Part shown: piece after piece, positions 34,197-42,111 of the stretch | How the letters are laid out: each line of letters begins with the position of its first letter | Numbering within the stretch: the stretch's first letter is position 1 | Origin: G023898405 sp964368985 | Lineage (GTDB): Bacteria > Myxococcota > UBA727 > JABDBI01 | Length of the DNA: 64,000 nt | Reading direction: 5' to 3' | Assembly (NCBI GenBank): GCA_964368985.1 | Contig: CAYJDW010000001.1 | Location: 1 to 64,000, forward strand | Notes under the pieces: generated by a model | Told to the model about the DNA's origin: nothing | The model's database searches: none | What the model saw: only the letters and a program-made list of their open reading frames with translations | Position numbers and translations under genes: made by a program

Positions 34197-35584
34197 TTGC
34201 TTTCACCAAGTTCATGAGCGGCCAATTGGGAATTATAATCATTGAGAGCCGCCAAAACATCCGAACGCTCAAGTTTTCCCATTTTAGGCCTTTTTATAGC
34301 TAGTTGGGATATTAGTTTAGTTTGTAAGTTTCGTATTTTTTCAATAGCAGCATAGGGGATGCGATCAAAACAAACGAGGTTATGGTAGGTGCGGTAAATT
34401 TGAGAAAACTCTCTGCTCAACATTAGTTCAACTTGCTTTTCCAAAATTATTTTCTCTAAATCAGGCTTTTCAAGCAGCTCAGGATAATTGATGCTGGACA
34501 TGGCGGAAATTGCGTTGGCATCTGGCACTCTGATGTCGTTAAATACTCTCATTGCCAAAGGCCAATTATTTTCAAATTGATCCAATAATTGCGCGAGAGT
34601 GGTGCAATCTTCGAAGCTACAATTAATTCCTTGCCCAAAAAACGGGACCATGCCGTGGGCCGCATCGCCAAGTATTAATATAAAATCATTAGCTACCCAT
34701 CGGGTGCCCGAAATTATATTTAACAATCCAATTGGATTTTCTTTGTATTCAATAGCGAGGTTAGGCATGAATGCTGCAATATCAACGAAGTGTTTATTGA
34801 AAAAATCTTGGACATCCCCCTGGCTTTCTATGTGATTAAATGAGGCCTCTGAAGAGTCATTTTTCATAATTAATGCACAAGCAAATGAACGATCAAAATT
34901 GGGTTGAGCGAGCAAAATAAATTGATTGCGCGGCCAAAGGTGCATTGCCGATAAATCGAGCTTTAAAGAAGGATTTTCAGGAATGGTGAGTTCTTTGTAG
35001 GCATGGGAAAAGTGAGTTTTTTTAAAGGGGAGTGCGTTTTGCTTTTCGAGAATTTCGCGAACTTTGGAATTAATGCCATCGGCGCCGATAAGAATATCAG
35101 TGCTAATAACTGAATTATTTTTCTTGCTGGGAACGATAAACTTAAGCAAACGCAAATCGACATCGACATCTTGCAAAATATGCCCAAAATTAACCGAAAT
35201 ATTTTTATAATTTTGGCTAGCTTTAAAAAGAGTTTGGTAAAGATGTGTTCGCGAAATGGTTAAGATTGTCTCAGAATCATCGCGTCCATAAGGAATAGTG
35301 AGCAAATTCCCATCTTCTAAATGAAAGATTTTATTTATCATGGGCACGGATTGAGCGCTTATCCGCTCGAAAATATTAATCTCCTTTAAAGCATAGATAC
35401 CTCGCGCCGAGATATCCATTGGCATTGAGCGGCCTCTTTTGCCGTTGAGATTATAATTGGGTGCGCAAATTTCTTCATGCGTTCTTTTTTCGAAAACATC
35501 AACGACAAATCCACGACGAGCCAAATTGATTGCGCACATTAAGCCACTTAAACCTGCACCGATAATAGCCACCTTAATTGTCAT
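34187..35584 (-). CDS. FAD monooxygenase, kynurenine 3-monooxygenase-like
   Basis: A 465-residue group A flavin hydroxylase. It has the dinucleotide motif VAIIGAGLSGLMCAINLARR, then GRSMPMDISARGIYAL and TISRTHLYQTLF as in kynurenine 3-monooxygenase, DG motif IGADGINSKVRE and the FAD ribityl motif LGDAAHGMVPFFGQGINCSF. The last is nearly the KMO consensus, and KMO homologues also have the C-terminal hydrophobic part seen here. The natural substrate may be kynurenine or a related aromatic amine. AGGTGA precedes the ATG. No other kynurenine-pathway gene lies in the window. Confidence 0.78.
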   Translation of the reverse strand: MTIKVAIIGAGLSGLMCAINLARRGFVVDVFEKRTHEEICAPNYNLNGKRGRSMPMDISARGIYALKEINIFERISAQSVPMINKIFHLEDGNLLTIPYGRDDSETILTISRTHLYQTLFKASQNYKNISVNFGHILQDVDVDLRLLKFIVPSKKNNSVISTDILIGADGINSKVREILEKQNALPFKKTHFSHAYKELTIPENPSLKLDLSAMHLWPRNQFILLAQPNFDRSFACALIMKNDSSEASFNHIESQGDVQDFFNKHFVDIAAFMPNLAIEYKENPIGLLNIISGTRWVANDFILILGDAAHGMVPFFGQGINCSFEDCTTLAQLLDQFENNWPLAMRVFNDIRVPDANAISAMSSINYPELLEKPDLEKIILEKQVELMLSREFSQIYRTYHNLVCFDRIPYAAIEKIRNLQTKLISQLAIKRPKMGKLERSDVLAALNDYNSQLAAHELGESKWI

Positions 35585-35782
35585 GTATTCACCTGTTTTG
35601 TGGCCATCTATTCCATTGAGGTTCATCAACACTGCATGGGTGCCCAAATAAATCGTTGAGTGTGTGCGGGATGAAACGCTCTAGAAATAGTCAAGGCCAA
35701 TAAAGACTAGTCTCCTCAATTCTAGCAAAGAAATATTCGCCAATATCGCTTAATAAATAATATTAATTGGCAAGGTGCCGAT

Positions 35783-35798
35783 TTGGCACGATAGTAGC
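35783..35798 (+). promoter_or_regulatory. Candidate sigma-54 promoter
   Basis: TTGGCACGATAGTAGC has the -24 GG and -12 GC exactly ten bases apart, and TTGGCACG equals the sigma-54 consensus upstream half. The -12 half (TAGC for TTGC) is imperfect. A start around 35810 would leave a 20-base leader containing AAAAGGAG. No activator gene is adjacent. Confidence 0.45.
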
Positions 35799-35830
35799 GC
35801 TTAAATCAAGTGCCAAAAGGAGTATGTCTC

Positions 35831-36061
35831 ATGAAACTGGTAAAAATCATTGCTTCTCTAATGTTGTTGAGTCTTCATATTCAAGCCGAAGAGGCTGCTC
35901 CAAAAGCAGCTGAAATCAAGACTGAAGTTGTGGCTACCCCGGGTGCAGGAACAGCAGGAAAAGTGGCTAAAATTGAAAAGAAGAAGCCTGCTGCGAAGAA
36001 AGTACACCAAGCTGAAACAAAGCCAGCTGAAGCTAAACCAGCTGCAGGCGAAACTAAGTAA
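35831..36061 (+). CDS. Small exported Ala/Lys-rich protein
   Basis: A 76-residue protein: a signal peptide (KIIASLMLLSLHIQAEE) and then a low-complexity mature part of Ala, Lys, Glu and Pro (KKKPAAKKVHQAETKPAEAK). No family recognised. The composition suggests an unstructured, highly charged periplasmic or secreted peptide. AAAAGGAG lies nine bases before the ATG, and a strong terminator follows, so it is a well-formed single-gene unit. Confidence 0.65.
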   Translation: MKLVKIIASLMLLSLHIQAEEAAPKAAEIKTEVVATPGAGTAGKVAKIEKKKPAAKKVHQAETKPAEAKPAAGETK

Positions 36062-36082
36062 TATTTAACTTAGTCTTCACTT

Positions 36083-36127
36083 AAAATGGCGACATCAACT
36101 AAAAAAGGTTGTCGCCATTTTTTTTTG
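36083..36127 (+). terminator. Rho-independent terminator
   Basis: A 12-bp stem AAAATGGCGACA/TGTCGCCATTTT with a 15-base loop and about ten T residues. Confidence 0.92.
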
Positions 36128-36293
36128 TTTAGGTTCAAAAAAGTAGGTTTTTGTTTGAATAAGGGGATGCGGATTCTTAATAATAGTAGACCGATTAGTC
36201 TTTCTCTCTTTTAAAAACAATTGAATAACACTATGAATAAAAAAACGTTAAAATGTTTTTGTCACATAATAGTTGAAGTGTTGGAGAATGAAT

Positions 36294-37163
36294 ATGGCTT
36301 CTAAGCCGGTAATTATCACCGTAGCGAATCAAAAAGGTGGCGTCGGAAAGACCACGACGGTCGCAAATATAGCGGCGTCTTTGGCGGACAGCGGTGCGCG
36401 TGTTTTGGTGATTGATTGCGATTATCAAGCTAATGTCACGAGTCTTTTATGCGGCGATGACCAACTTAAACAAAAAGAAAAAACGCTCACGCACGCTATA
36501 AAAAATGATTTAACTTTTGATCAAGTAGCAGTTACAACATCGTTTAAAAATATCGATTTGGTGCCCTCTAACCGTGAACTCGATGATTTGCGTGAACAAC
36601 TGGTTGGGCAGCCTAATCAATTTAAATTAGTTGACCTCATGCTGGATTGTCCGAAGATCGAGAAATTCGATTTTGTTATTATTGATACCCATCCATCGCT
36701 TGATTGTTTTTTTCAATCAGCGGTAGCGGCCAGTGATTACTATATCATTCCCCTTTTTCCTGAGGCCGATTCAAGTCGTGGCCTGGCTCACCAGATTCAA
36801 GCCATAGACAAAGTGAAGCGCTATCTAAATCCGGGTTTGAAGTTTTTAGGATGCGCCATTGTTAAATATGACCGCTATAATGCTACTCATCAGAAATTTG
36901 AAAAATTGATTAGGCAATTTGGCAAGGAAAATAATCTTAGCGTATTTAAAACGAATATTCCGAATTCCCAGTCTGTCGCCGCTGCAGCTGCTCACGGCTT
37001 GCCGCTGTTTCATTATAAAAACGATTCCCCTGCTACCACGGCCTATAAATCACTGACCAAGGAAATTGTTAAATTAGTTAAGGCTAAACCCTCGAGTATT
37101 CCAGCCGGGGCGGCAAAGAAAAAGTCTTTCAACATGGACCTGGAAGTTGCAGCCGACTTATAA
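36294..37163 (+). CDS. parA: ParA-family ATPase
   Basis: A deviant-Walker ATPase of 289 residues for DNA or cargo segregation. Its motifs are ANQKGGVGKTTTVANIAAS (Walker A with signature Lys), LVIDCDYQANVTSL, IIDTHPSLDCFFQSA (Walker B) and IPLFPEADSSRGL. There is no N-terminal DNA-binding domain of the P1/F ParA kind, so autoregulation, if any, would be by ParB. The start has GGAG seven bases upstream; ATG 36288 is an alternative. A ParB-like gene follows after 37 bases that contain palindrome copy 9. No gidA/gidB (mnmG/rsmG) genes are adjacent, so this may be an accessory parAB set. Confidence 0.88.
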   Translation: MASKPVIITVANQKGGVGKTTTVANIAASLADSGARVLVIDCDYQANVTSLLCGDDQLKQKEKTLTHAIKNDLTFDQVAVTTSFKNIDLVPSNRELDDLREQLVGQPNQFKLVDLMLDCPKIEKFDFVIIDTHPSLDCFFQSAVAASDYYIIPLFPEADSSRGLAHQIQAIDKVKRYLNPGLKFLGCAIVKYDRYNATHQKFEKLIRQFGKENNLSVFKTNIPNSQSVAAAAAHGLPLFHYKNDSPATTAYKSLTKEIVKLVKAKPSSIPAGAAKKKSFNMDLEVAADL

Positions 37164-37169
37164 CTAATG

Positions 37170-37183
37170 GTAGACGCGTCTAC
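37170..37183. repeat. 14-bp palindrome, copy 9, between parA and parB
   Basis: Perfect GTAGACGCGTCTAC, six bases after the parA stop and 17 before the parB start. It is the last copy I found in the window. Confidence 0.97.
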
Positions 37184-37200
37184 TTGATTTTGGAGAAAAT

Positions 37201-38073
37201 ATGAATAATTTAACCAGTGCCGTGGCCAAAACTATGAATTTTGTATTTGCCGACATTGAAGAAGCCACTAATGAGAAAAAAAAGCGTCTGAGTTCTCTTA
37301 AGGCTCATATTGGCAAAATAGCCAATATTCCCATCGAAGAAATTGAGACCAATGAAAATATCAGAAAATCCATCGATACCAATTCCGAAGGTTTTTTGCG
37401 ATTGGTGGAATCCATTAAAAGGTATGGCGTTTTAGAAAATGTCGTGGCGGAACTGCGTATTAATAGCAAAGAGAGTGATTATCGCTTGGTTTGCATTGCT
37501 GGTCATAGAAGAATTCTCGCAGCGATTGCCGCCCAAACTGTGACAAAGGTTCCGTGTTTATTGCAGTCGTTTAAGCAAAAAGGTGATCATGTCGGCGCTG
37601 CATTGGCCGAAAATCTTAACCGCGAAGATTTGCATTGCCTCGATGTGGCTGATGGTTACAAGGAATTGATCAATTCAGGTTGGACCGAAGATGAGCTTGC
37701 GAGTCATTTTTGTCGAGACATAAGAACGGTGAAGCATTATTTAAAAATGGCAGGCTGGACCAATGAGGTTAAAGATTTATTTCGCCAGCACCCGAGTGTT
37801 TTTTCTACGCGCGTGATCATGCGGCAGTTTGCCTATAGGAAATTTGCGAGTTCCACTGAGTTGAAAAACTCGATTAAGGGCCTATTGGTTCCGAAAGCTA
37901 AGGTGGTTAAGCCGCGCAAAAAAGTTGTTATAGCGACAGTGAATGCTGCTCCTGCTTTTGATAAAAAAGCTATGAAAAATGAATTGAAGTCGTATTTGGC
38001 GAAGCAAGATGTGTTGAGTAGTGTGATTAAAGAAGAAATCACGAGGGCCTTTGTGGAGCTTAAGCTGATTTAG
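37201..38073 (+). CDS. parB: ParB-like DNA-binding protein
   Basis: A 290-residue ParB/Spo0J-type protein. The N-terminal ParB domain has IPIEEIETNENIRKSID, FLRLVESIKRYGVLENVV and the CTP-binding IAGHRRILAAIAA, followed by ALAENLNREDLHCLDVADGY. The helix-turn-helix is around GWTEDELASHFCRDIRTVK. A basic linker (PKAKVVKPRKKVV) and a C-terminal dimerisation region follow. ParB proteins bind a palindromic parS and spread as CTP-gated clamps. The family supports that role, while its actual target is unknown. The palindrome just upstream is an obvious candidate. Confidence 0.85.
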   Translation: MNNLTSAVAKTMNFVFADIEEATNEKKKRLSSLKAHIGKIANIPIEEIETNENIRKSIDTNSEGFLRLVESIKRYGVLENVVAELRINSKESDYRLVCIAGHRRILAAIAAQTVTKVPCLLQSFKQKGDHVGAALAENLNREDLHCLDVADGYKELINSGWTEDELASHFCRDIRTVKHYLKMAGWTNEVKDLFRQHPSVFSTRVIMRQFAYRKFASSTELKNSIKGLLVPKAKVVKPRKKVVIATVNAAPAFDKKAMKNELKSYLAKQDVLSSVIKEEITRAFVELKLI

Positions 38074-38106
38074 GGTGGTGGTGACAGAAAAGAAGGAGTT
38101 TAAAGT

Positions 38107-39480
38107 TTATGCGACTTGCCCTTCTATTACCCGTCTCTCATTCGGCCATAGTAAAGAACACACAACGCCACTAATGAATATCAATGGCAAGCCTACGAAA
38201 GACCAATAGATCGTGTAGCCACCCGCTTCGCCGAAATAGAGATAGCAAAAAATGCCCCATAAGAGGCCGAAGGTGGTGCTAGCATAGGCTCCGGCACGGC
38301 TTACTTTGGGCCAATAGAATGCGGCTAAGAGGGAAAATGACAAGGCAAAGACGGGTATATTGGCTAAGATCAATTTATTAAAAACGTTATCCACGACGAC
38401 ATTTGCCAAAATATAGCTGATAGAAGCAAAGATCAGCGTTATGGCCATGGGTTTTTTTATGCCTAAACGATTGGTGATAAAAAAATCGTTCATTACCATC
38501 GCGGTCATTGCACTCCAGACCCCAGCAAGGGTAGTGGCGCCAATGCTGAATATGATGGCATAAGCAATGCCGCGGACTCCGAGGGGGACGATGTTGGATA
38601 GTATGAAGGGCAGCGCAGTTTCGGCGGATTTTAACTCGACGCCTTTTCTTTGCAGGATGCTGCAGGCAAGCACCATTAAGCCATAGAGCCCAAAGACGAA
38701 AATGGCAGAGATAGCAACGGCCCAATAGGCAGTTTTGGAATTTTTGGCTGAGAATATTTTTTGTCCATACCAGGGAGCCAGAATATAGGTGAAGGAGGTA
38801 AGAATGATGAGAGATATGACAAAATTAGGTGGCAAGAGCTGTCTGCCCTCAGAGAAGGAAATAGCCTGTACGGGCAGACTTTCATTCCAAGTGAGCGTCC
38901 AATAAAAAATGCAGGGCAAAAATATTAGTACGAGGACAAAACTTAAAACATCAAATTGAATGATCGAAATCAGACCGCCCCGCAACGTGAAAGCCACCAC
39001 TGCGGAAACTAAAATTAAGCTCAAAAACCATGGGTCTAGGCGCAATAGAGGGGTGAAAAATATCGTAAGAGAACGGACATAGGTGCTGCTAAATCCGACC
39101 ATTGCCAGAATGAGACAAATGCTCACCGCTCGGGCGTATGAGGGGCCGAAAGTTTTTAAAAAAACATCCGCAACACTCATGGCGTTAAATTCCCGATATT
39201 TTTTGGCGACGGTAAGGGCGTAAAAAGTCAAACCCACCAGAAATACCATCGGGAGAGTGAGAGCCCAATTTCCGGCGAAAAATCCTGCCGATGAAAATGA
39301 AATGAGTGTCGAGGTATTAAGCTCAGTCATTACGAGAGTGGAAATGAGGGCAAATAGTCCGGTGTGACGGTTCGCCAATAAATAGGCATTGGCGGTGCTC
39401 ACTTTGTTGGATTTCCAGATACTTCCAATGGCAAAGAGCGCCATGATTGATAAGAATCCTAGAAAATCAAAAATGGGCAT
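38107..39480 (-). CDS. Sodium:solute symporter (SSS family)
   Basis: An integral membrane protein of 457 residues with about 12-13 helices. The N-terminal segment NAYLLANRHTGLFALISTLV resembles the SSS unwound first helix. FTLRGGLISIIQFDVLSFVL is the conserved SSS motif around helix 5, and FSIGATTLAGVWSAMTAMVM carries the region that binds Na+ in this fold. The substrate could be an amino acid, sugar, pantothenate or proline-like solute and cannot be decided. It is convergent with parB with 33 bases between the stops. Confidence 0.82.
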   Translation of the reverse strand: MPIFDFLGFLSIMALFAIGSIWKSNKVSTANAYLLANRHTGLFALISTLVMTELNTSTLISFSSAGFFAGNWALTLPMVFLVGLTFYALTVAKKYREFNAMSVADVFLKTFGPSYARAVSICLILAMVGFSSTYVRSLTIFFTPLLRLDPWFLSLILVSAVVAFTLRGGLISIIQFDVLSFVLVLIFLPCIFYWTLTWNESLPVQAISFSEGRQLLPPNFVISLIILTSFTYILAPWYGQKIFSAKNSKTAYWAVAISAIFVFGLYGLMVLACSILQRKGVELKSAETALPFILSNIVPLGVRGIAYAIIFSIGATTLAGVWSAMTAMVMNDFFITNRLGIKKPMAITLIFASISYILANVVVDNVFNKLILANIPVFALSFSLLAAFYWPKVSRAGAYASTTFGLLWGIFCYLYFGEAGGYTIYWSFVGLPLIFISGVVCSLLWPNERRVIEGQVA

Positions 39481-39655
39481 ATAGAATCCGCGAGACAGAT
39501 TAATAGAAGGGCAAATCGAGCGCTATCTGATCATGGAATCAGGAAGCTAAGGCCAATATTCCGCTATGGTGTGGTTTTTTATAGAGAACTAAATTTAATC
39601 GGATTATGGTTATAAAGTGAATTTCGATTTAGTTCAGCCACTGAGGAGAGTGCTA

Positions 39656-40075
39656 ATGGAATATCAGAGCAAAATCATCATCAATGCTCCTTGTGAACAG
39701 GTATTTAATGCCATTAGCAATGTTGATCTTTTCCCCATTTTTGATCCGAGTTGTTTAAAAATTGAAGGAAGTATTAAGCAAAAACAAAACATAAAAATTT
39801 ATACACGGGACCGACCTCAGCGACCATTAATGATGAGGGTTAGTGTTGTGGAAAAAAATCAAAAGATGGTGTGGAGCACGGGCTTACCTTTCGGTCTTTT
39901 TAGGAGGGTGCGCAGTTTTATTGTTTTTGCAAAGGACGACCACACTACTGAATTTCTTATTGCTGAAGTATATAGTGGTCCATTGCTAGGCCTCTTAAAG
40001 AATACAATTTCAGATATGAGCAAAGAACAAAAACTCTTTACGAAAGGCCTCAAAAAATATCTTGAGTCGCGTTAA
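39656..40075 (+). CDS. SRPBCC (START-like) protein, RatA/COQ10-like
   Basis: A 139-residue single-domain START-like protein. EYQSKIIINAPCEQVFNAIS with DLFPIFDPSC is the start of the polyketide cyclase/COQ10-like fold (beta-alpha-alpha-beta with a hydrophobic pocket). Members bind lipids or quinones, or act as ribosome-associated toxin RatA. This one has no smpB neighbour and so cannot be assigned. GGAGAGTG precedes the chosen ATG. It converges with dabB, seven bases apart. Confidence 0.7.
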   Translation: MEYQSKIIINAPCEQVFNAISNVDLFPIFDPSCLKIEGSIKQKQNIKIYTRDRPQRPLMMRVSVVEKNQKMVWSTGLPFGLFRRVRSFIVFAKDDHTTEFLIAEVYSGPLLGLLKNTISDMSKEQKLFTKGLKKYLESR

Positions 40076-40082
40076 TCGTCTT

Positions 40083-42101
40083 CTACATAAAAGCAACCAT
40101 GAACGCTCCGATGTTTCCTAAGATAAGGCAAAATAAACGGATGAAAATTTGATGCTTGCTAAAATCGAGGGCTAGATCAGATGCATAGTTGTTGCGGCGA
40201 CCAAGCATGAGAAAAGCGTACATTCGAATGAGCGATATACCGACGATTACAAAGATTAAATGAAATATGACCAAAAAATATACGCCCGAATCGAGGGCCA
40301 AACTAAGTAAAAAATCTTCCCCGAAAAAAGTTGATGAAAGGGGAAAAGTTATGATGCCCAGAACGCCAATTAATAAAAGATTGGCCGCCATGGGAAATTG
40401 TTGAAATAGCCCCGAGTAGCGACCAATATTTTTCACCAAGCTGCGTTTAATAATATATCTTAAAGCATCAATGGCAACTATTGAAGAAGTGAACAAACCG
40501 ATAGCGTAGAGTGAACCGGCTCTACCGGTTTTTAAACTTAAGAAGGCAAAAATCGAACTTAAAATAGCAAAACTTAAAGTACGCAGCGCACGTTTTTCGG
40601 CAAGAGCACAAAGTGCAAAGAGAATGGCGAGGGTGAGTGATAGAGAACGAGCTTCGGGAAACAAGACATTAGCAATATTTATTATTAATAAAACAAATAA
40701 AACTACAAGAAGCGGCGCTATCGAGAACATGCTTAGACTATTTTGGGGCTGGGCTTTGAATTTAATAGTTATTTTATCGATGGTATCGATGAGTTTGTTA
40801 ATCCAATAATTAAAAAATTTTGCCACAAAAACTACTGGTTTGACCACGAAACGATGGATGAGAAATTCAAAATATCCGTCGTTAATGGCAAATACATAGA
40901 GGCTTGATTTTAGAGATTTGGGAAACAAAAAGGGCAGAGAAAAATGGCTCAGCCAACTAAAAGTTTTTACACTTCTTTGCATATGCAGATGGGTCGTGAG
41001 AATTGAACCGGATACGAGCAATTGAAAACATCGAAGCAATGCATTGCCGATCATGTGAACGAAGGCCAGCGTGGTCAGTCCCAGCGAAAGCTCTACCAGC
41101 ATTAAGCCCACTTGAGCGATCGATGCGTATCCGATTTGGCCCTTAATATTCGATTGTACTTGCGTGAACATGGTGCAGGCGAGAGCCGTTGAAATACCAA
41201 TAGAGGCAAGCAAATAATTGAATCCCGGTGTGTGATACCAAATGGGCATCGTGCGAATTAATAAAAATACGCCGGCGTGAATCGACAATGAGCCATAGAA
41301 AATGGCGCTGGAATGAGTAGGCCCCTCCATGGCTTTGGGGAGCCAAAAACAAAAGGGAATTTGCGCGGATTTCCCCAAAACCGGTAATAAAATACCGATG
41401 CTTAATACCCACCGCCACGTAGTTGGGACGTGAGATAAAATCGACTGAGGATTGAGATTCTGAAAATCTCCAAAGAGGCTCACATCATGCCAGAAAAAAT
41501 GAGTAATAAGAATACTTGCGAGCAATCCTAGGTCGCAGAAACGATAAATATAATAGGCTCTCGTAGCGGCTGCGACGGCTTTGGGGCGGTGCCAGAAATA
41601 GCCAATCAATAAAAATGATGCCAAGCCAACAATTTCCCAGCCCGCAAAAATTAAGTCCATAGTTCCCGACAAAACAATTAAATTCATGCCGAAAACAAAA
41701 GTAGAAATGATGATAAAAAAACGACGGTATTGAGGGTCGCGGTGCAAATAGCGATGGGAGAAAAATCCAATCAAACTGGTTATGAACGCGATGGTGAGAA
41801 GAAAGATCAACCCAAAGGTGTCGTAAAAGAGTCGAAGATCAATGGAATAGTGAGGGCTTAAATGGGCCTCGATGAAGTTGAGAGTTCCTGGCTTCGTGTC
41901 GCTCACTAGCCAGGTGGATGTCGCGGTTAGTGCGCCCATTAGACTTGAGGCAAAAAGCCACCGCACTAAGCGGTAACTAATTTTTTCTGCGAGGACTAAA
42001 TTATCCACGAAAAAAAAAGAGGCCCCTAGTAATACTGCTAAAACCAAAGGTGAGAACAGGGCAATCAAGACCGTTACGAAAAATATGGCCGAAGAAATCA
42101 T
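40083..42101 (-). CDS. dabB: DabB, NuoL-like subunit of the DAB inorganic-carbon transporter
   Basis: A proton-channel-like membrane protein of 672 residues related to NADH dehydrogenase subunit L. GLIFLLTIAFITSLIGFFSH, GWEIVGLASFLLIGYFW and FWLPKAMEGPTHSSAIFYGS are the conserved Mrp/NuoL segments, while no other complex I gene is present. DabB partners with DabA to couple cation flow to conversion of CO2 into bicarbonate inside the cell. GAGGG precedes the ATG, ten bases after dabA ends. The order SulP-DabA-DabB is an operon on the minus strand. Confidence 0.88.
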   Translation of the reverse strand: MISSAIFFVTVLIALFSPLVLAVLLGASFFFVDNLVLAEKISYRLVRWLFASSLMGALTATSTWLVSDTKPGTLNFIEAHLSPHYSIDLRLFYDTFGLIFLLTIAFITSLIGFFSHRYLHRDPQYRRFFIIISTFVFGMNLIVLSGTMDLIFAGWEIVGLASFLLIGYFWHRPKAVAAATRAYYIYRFCDLGLLASILITHFFWHDVSLFGDFQNLNPQSILSHVPTTWRWVLSIGILLPVLGKSAQIPFCFWLPKAMEGPTHSSAIFYGSLSIHAGVFLLIRTMPIWYHTPGFNYLLASIGISTALACTMFTQVQSNIKGQIGYASIAQVGLMLVELSLGLTTLAFVHMIGNALLRCFQLLVSGSILTTHLHMQRSVKTFSWLSHFSLPFLFPKSLKSSLYVFAINDGYFEFLIHRFVVKPVVFVAKFFNYWINKLIDTIDKITIKFKAQPQNSLSMFSIAPLLVVLFVLLIINIANVLFPEARSLSLTLAILFALCALAEKRALRTLSFAILSSIFAFLSLKTGRAGSLYAIGLFTSSIVAIDALRYIIKRSLVKNIGRYSGLFQQFPMAANLLLIGVLGIITFPLSSTFFGEDFLLSLALDSGVYFLVIFHLIFVIVGISLIRMYAFLMLGRRNNYASDLALDFSKHQIFIRLFCLILGNIGAFMVAFM

Positions 42102-42111
42102 ATATCCCTCG

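Noticed and set aside
36294..38073. This parAB as the canonical chromosome-origin set
   Set aside because: No gidA/gidB (mnmG/rsmG), dnaA or canonical parS is visible nearby; an accessory set is more cautious.
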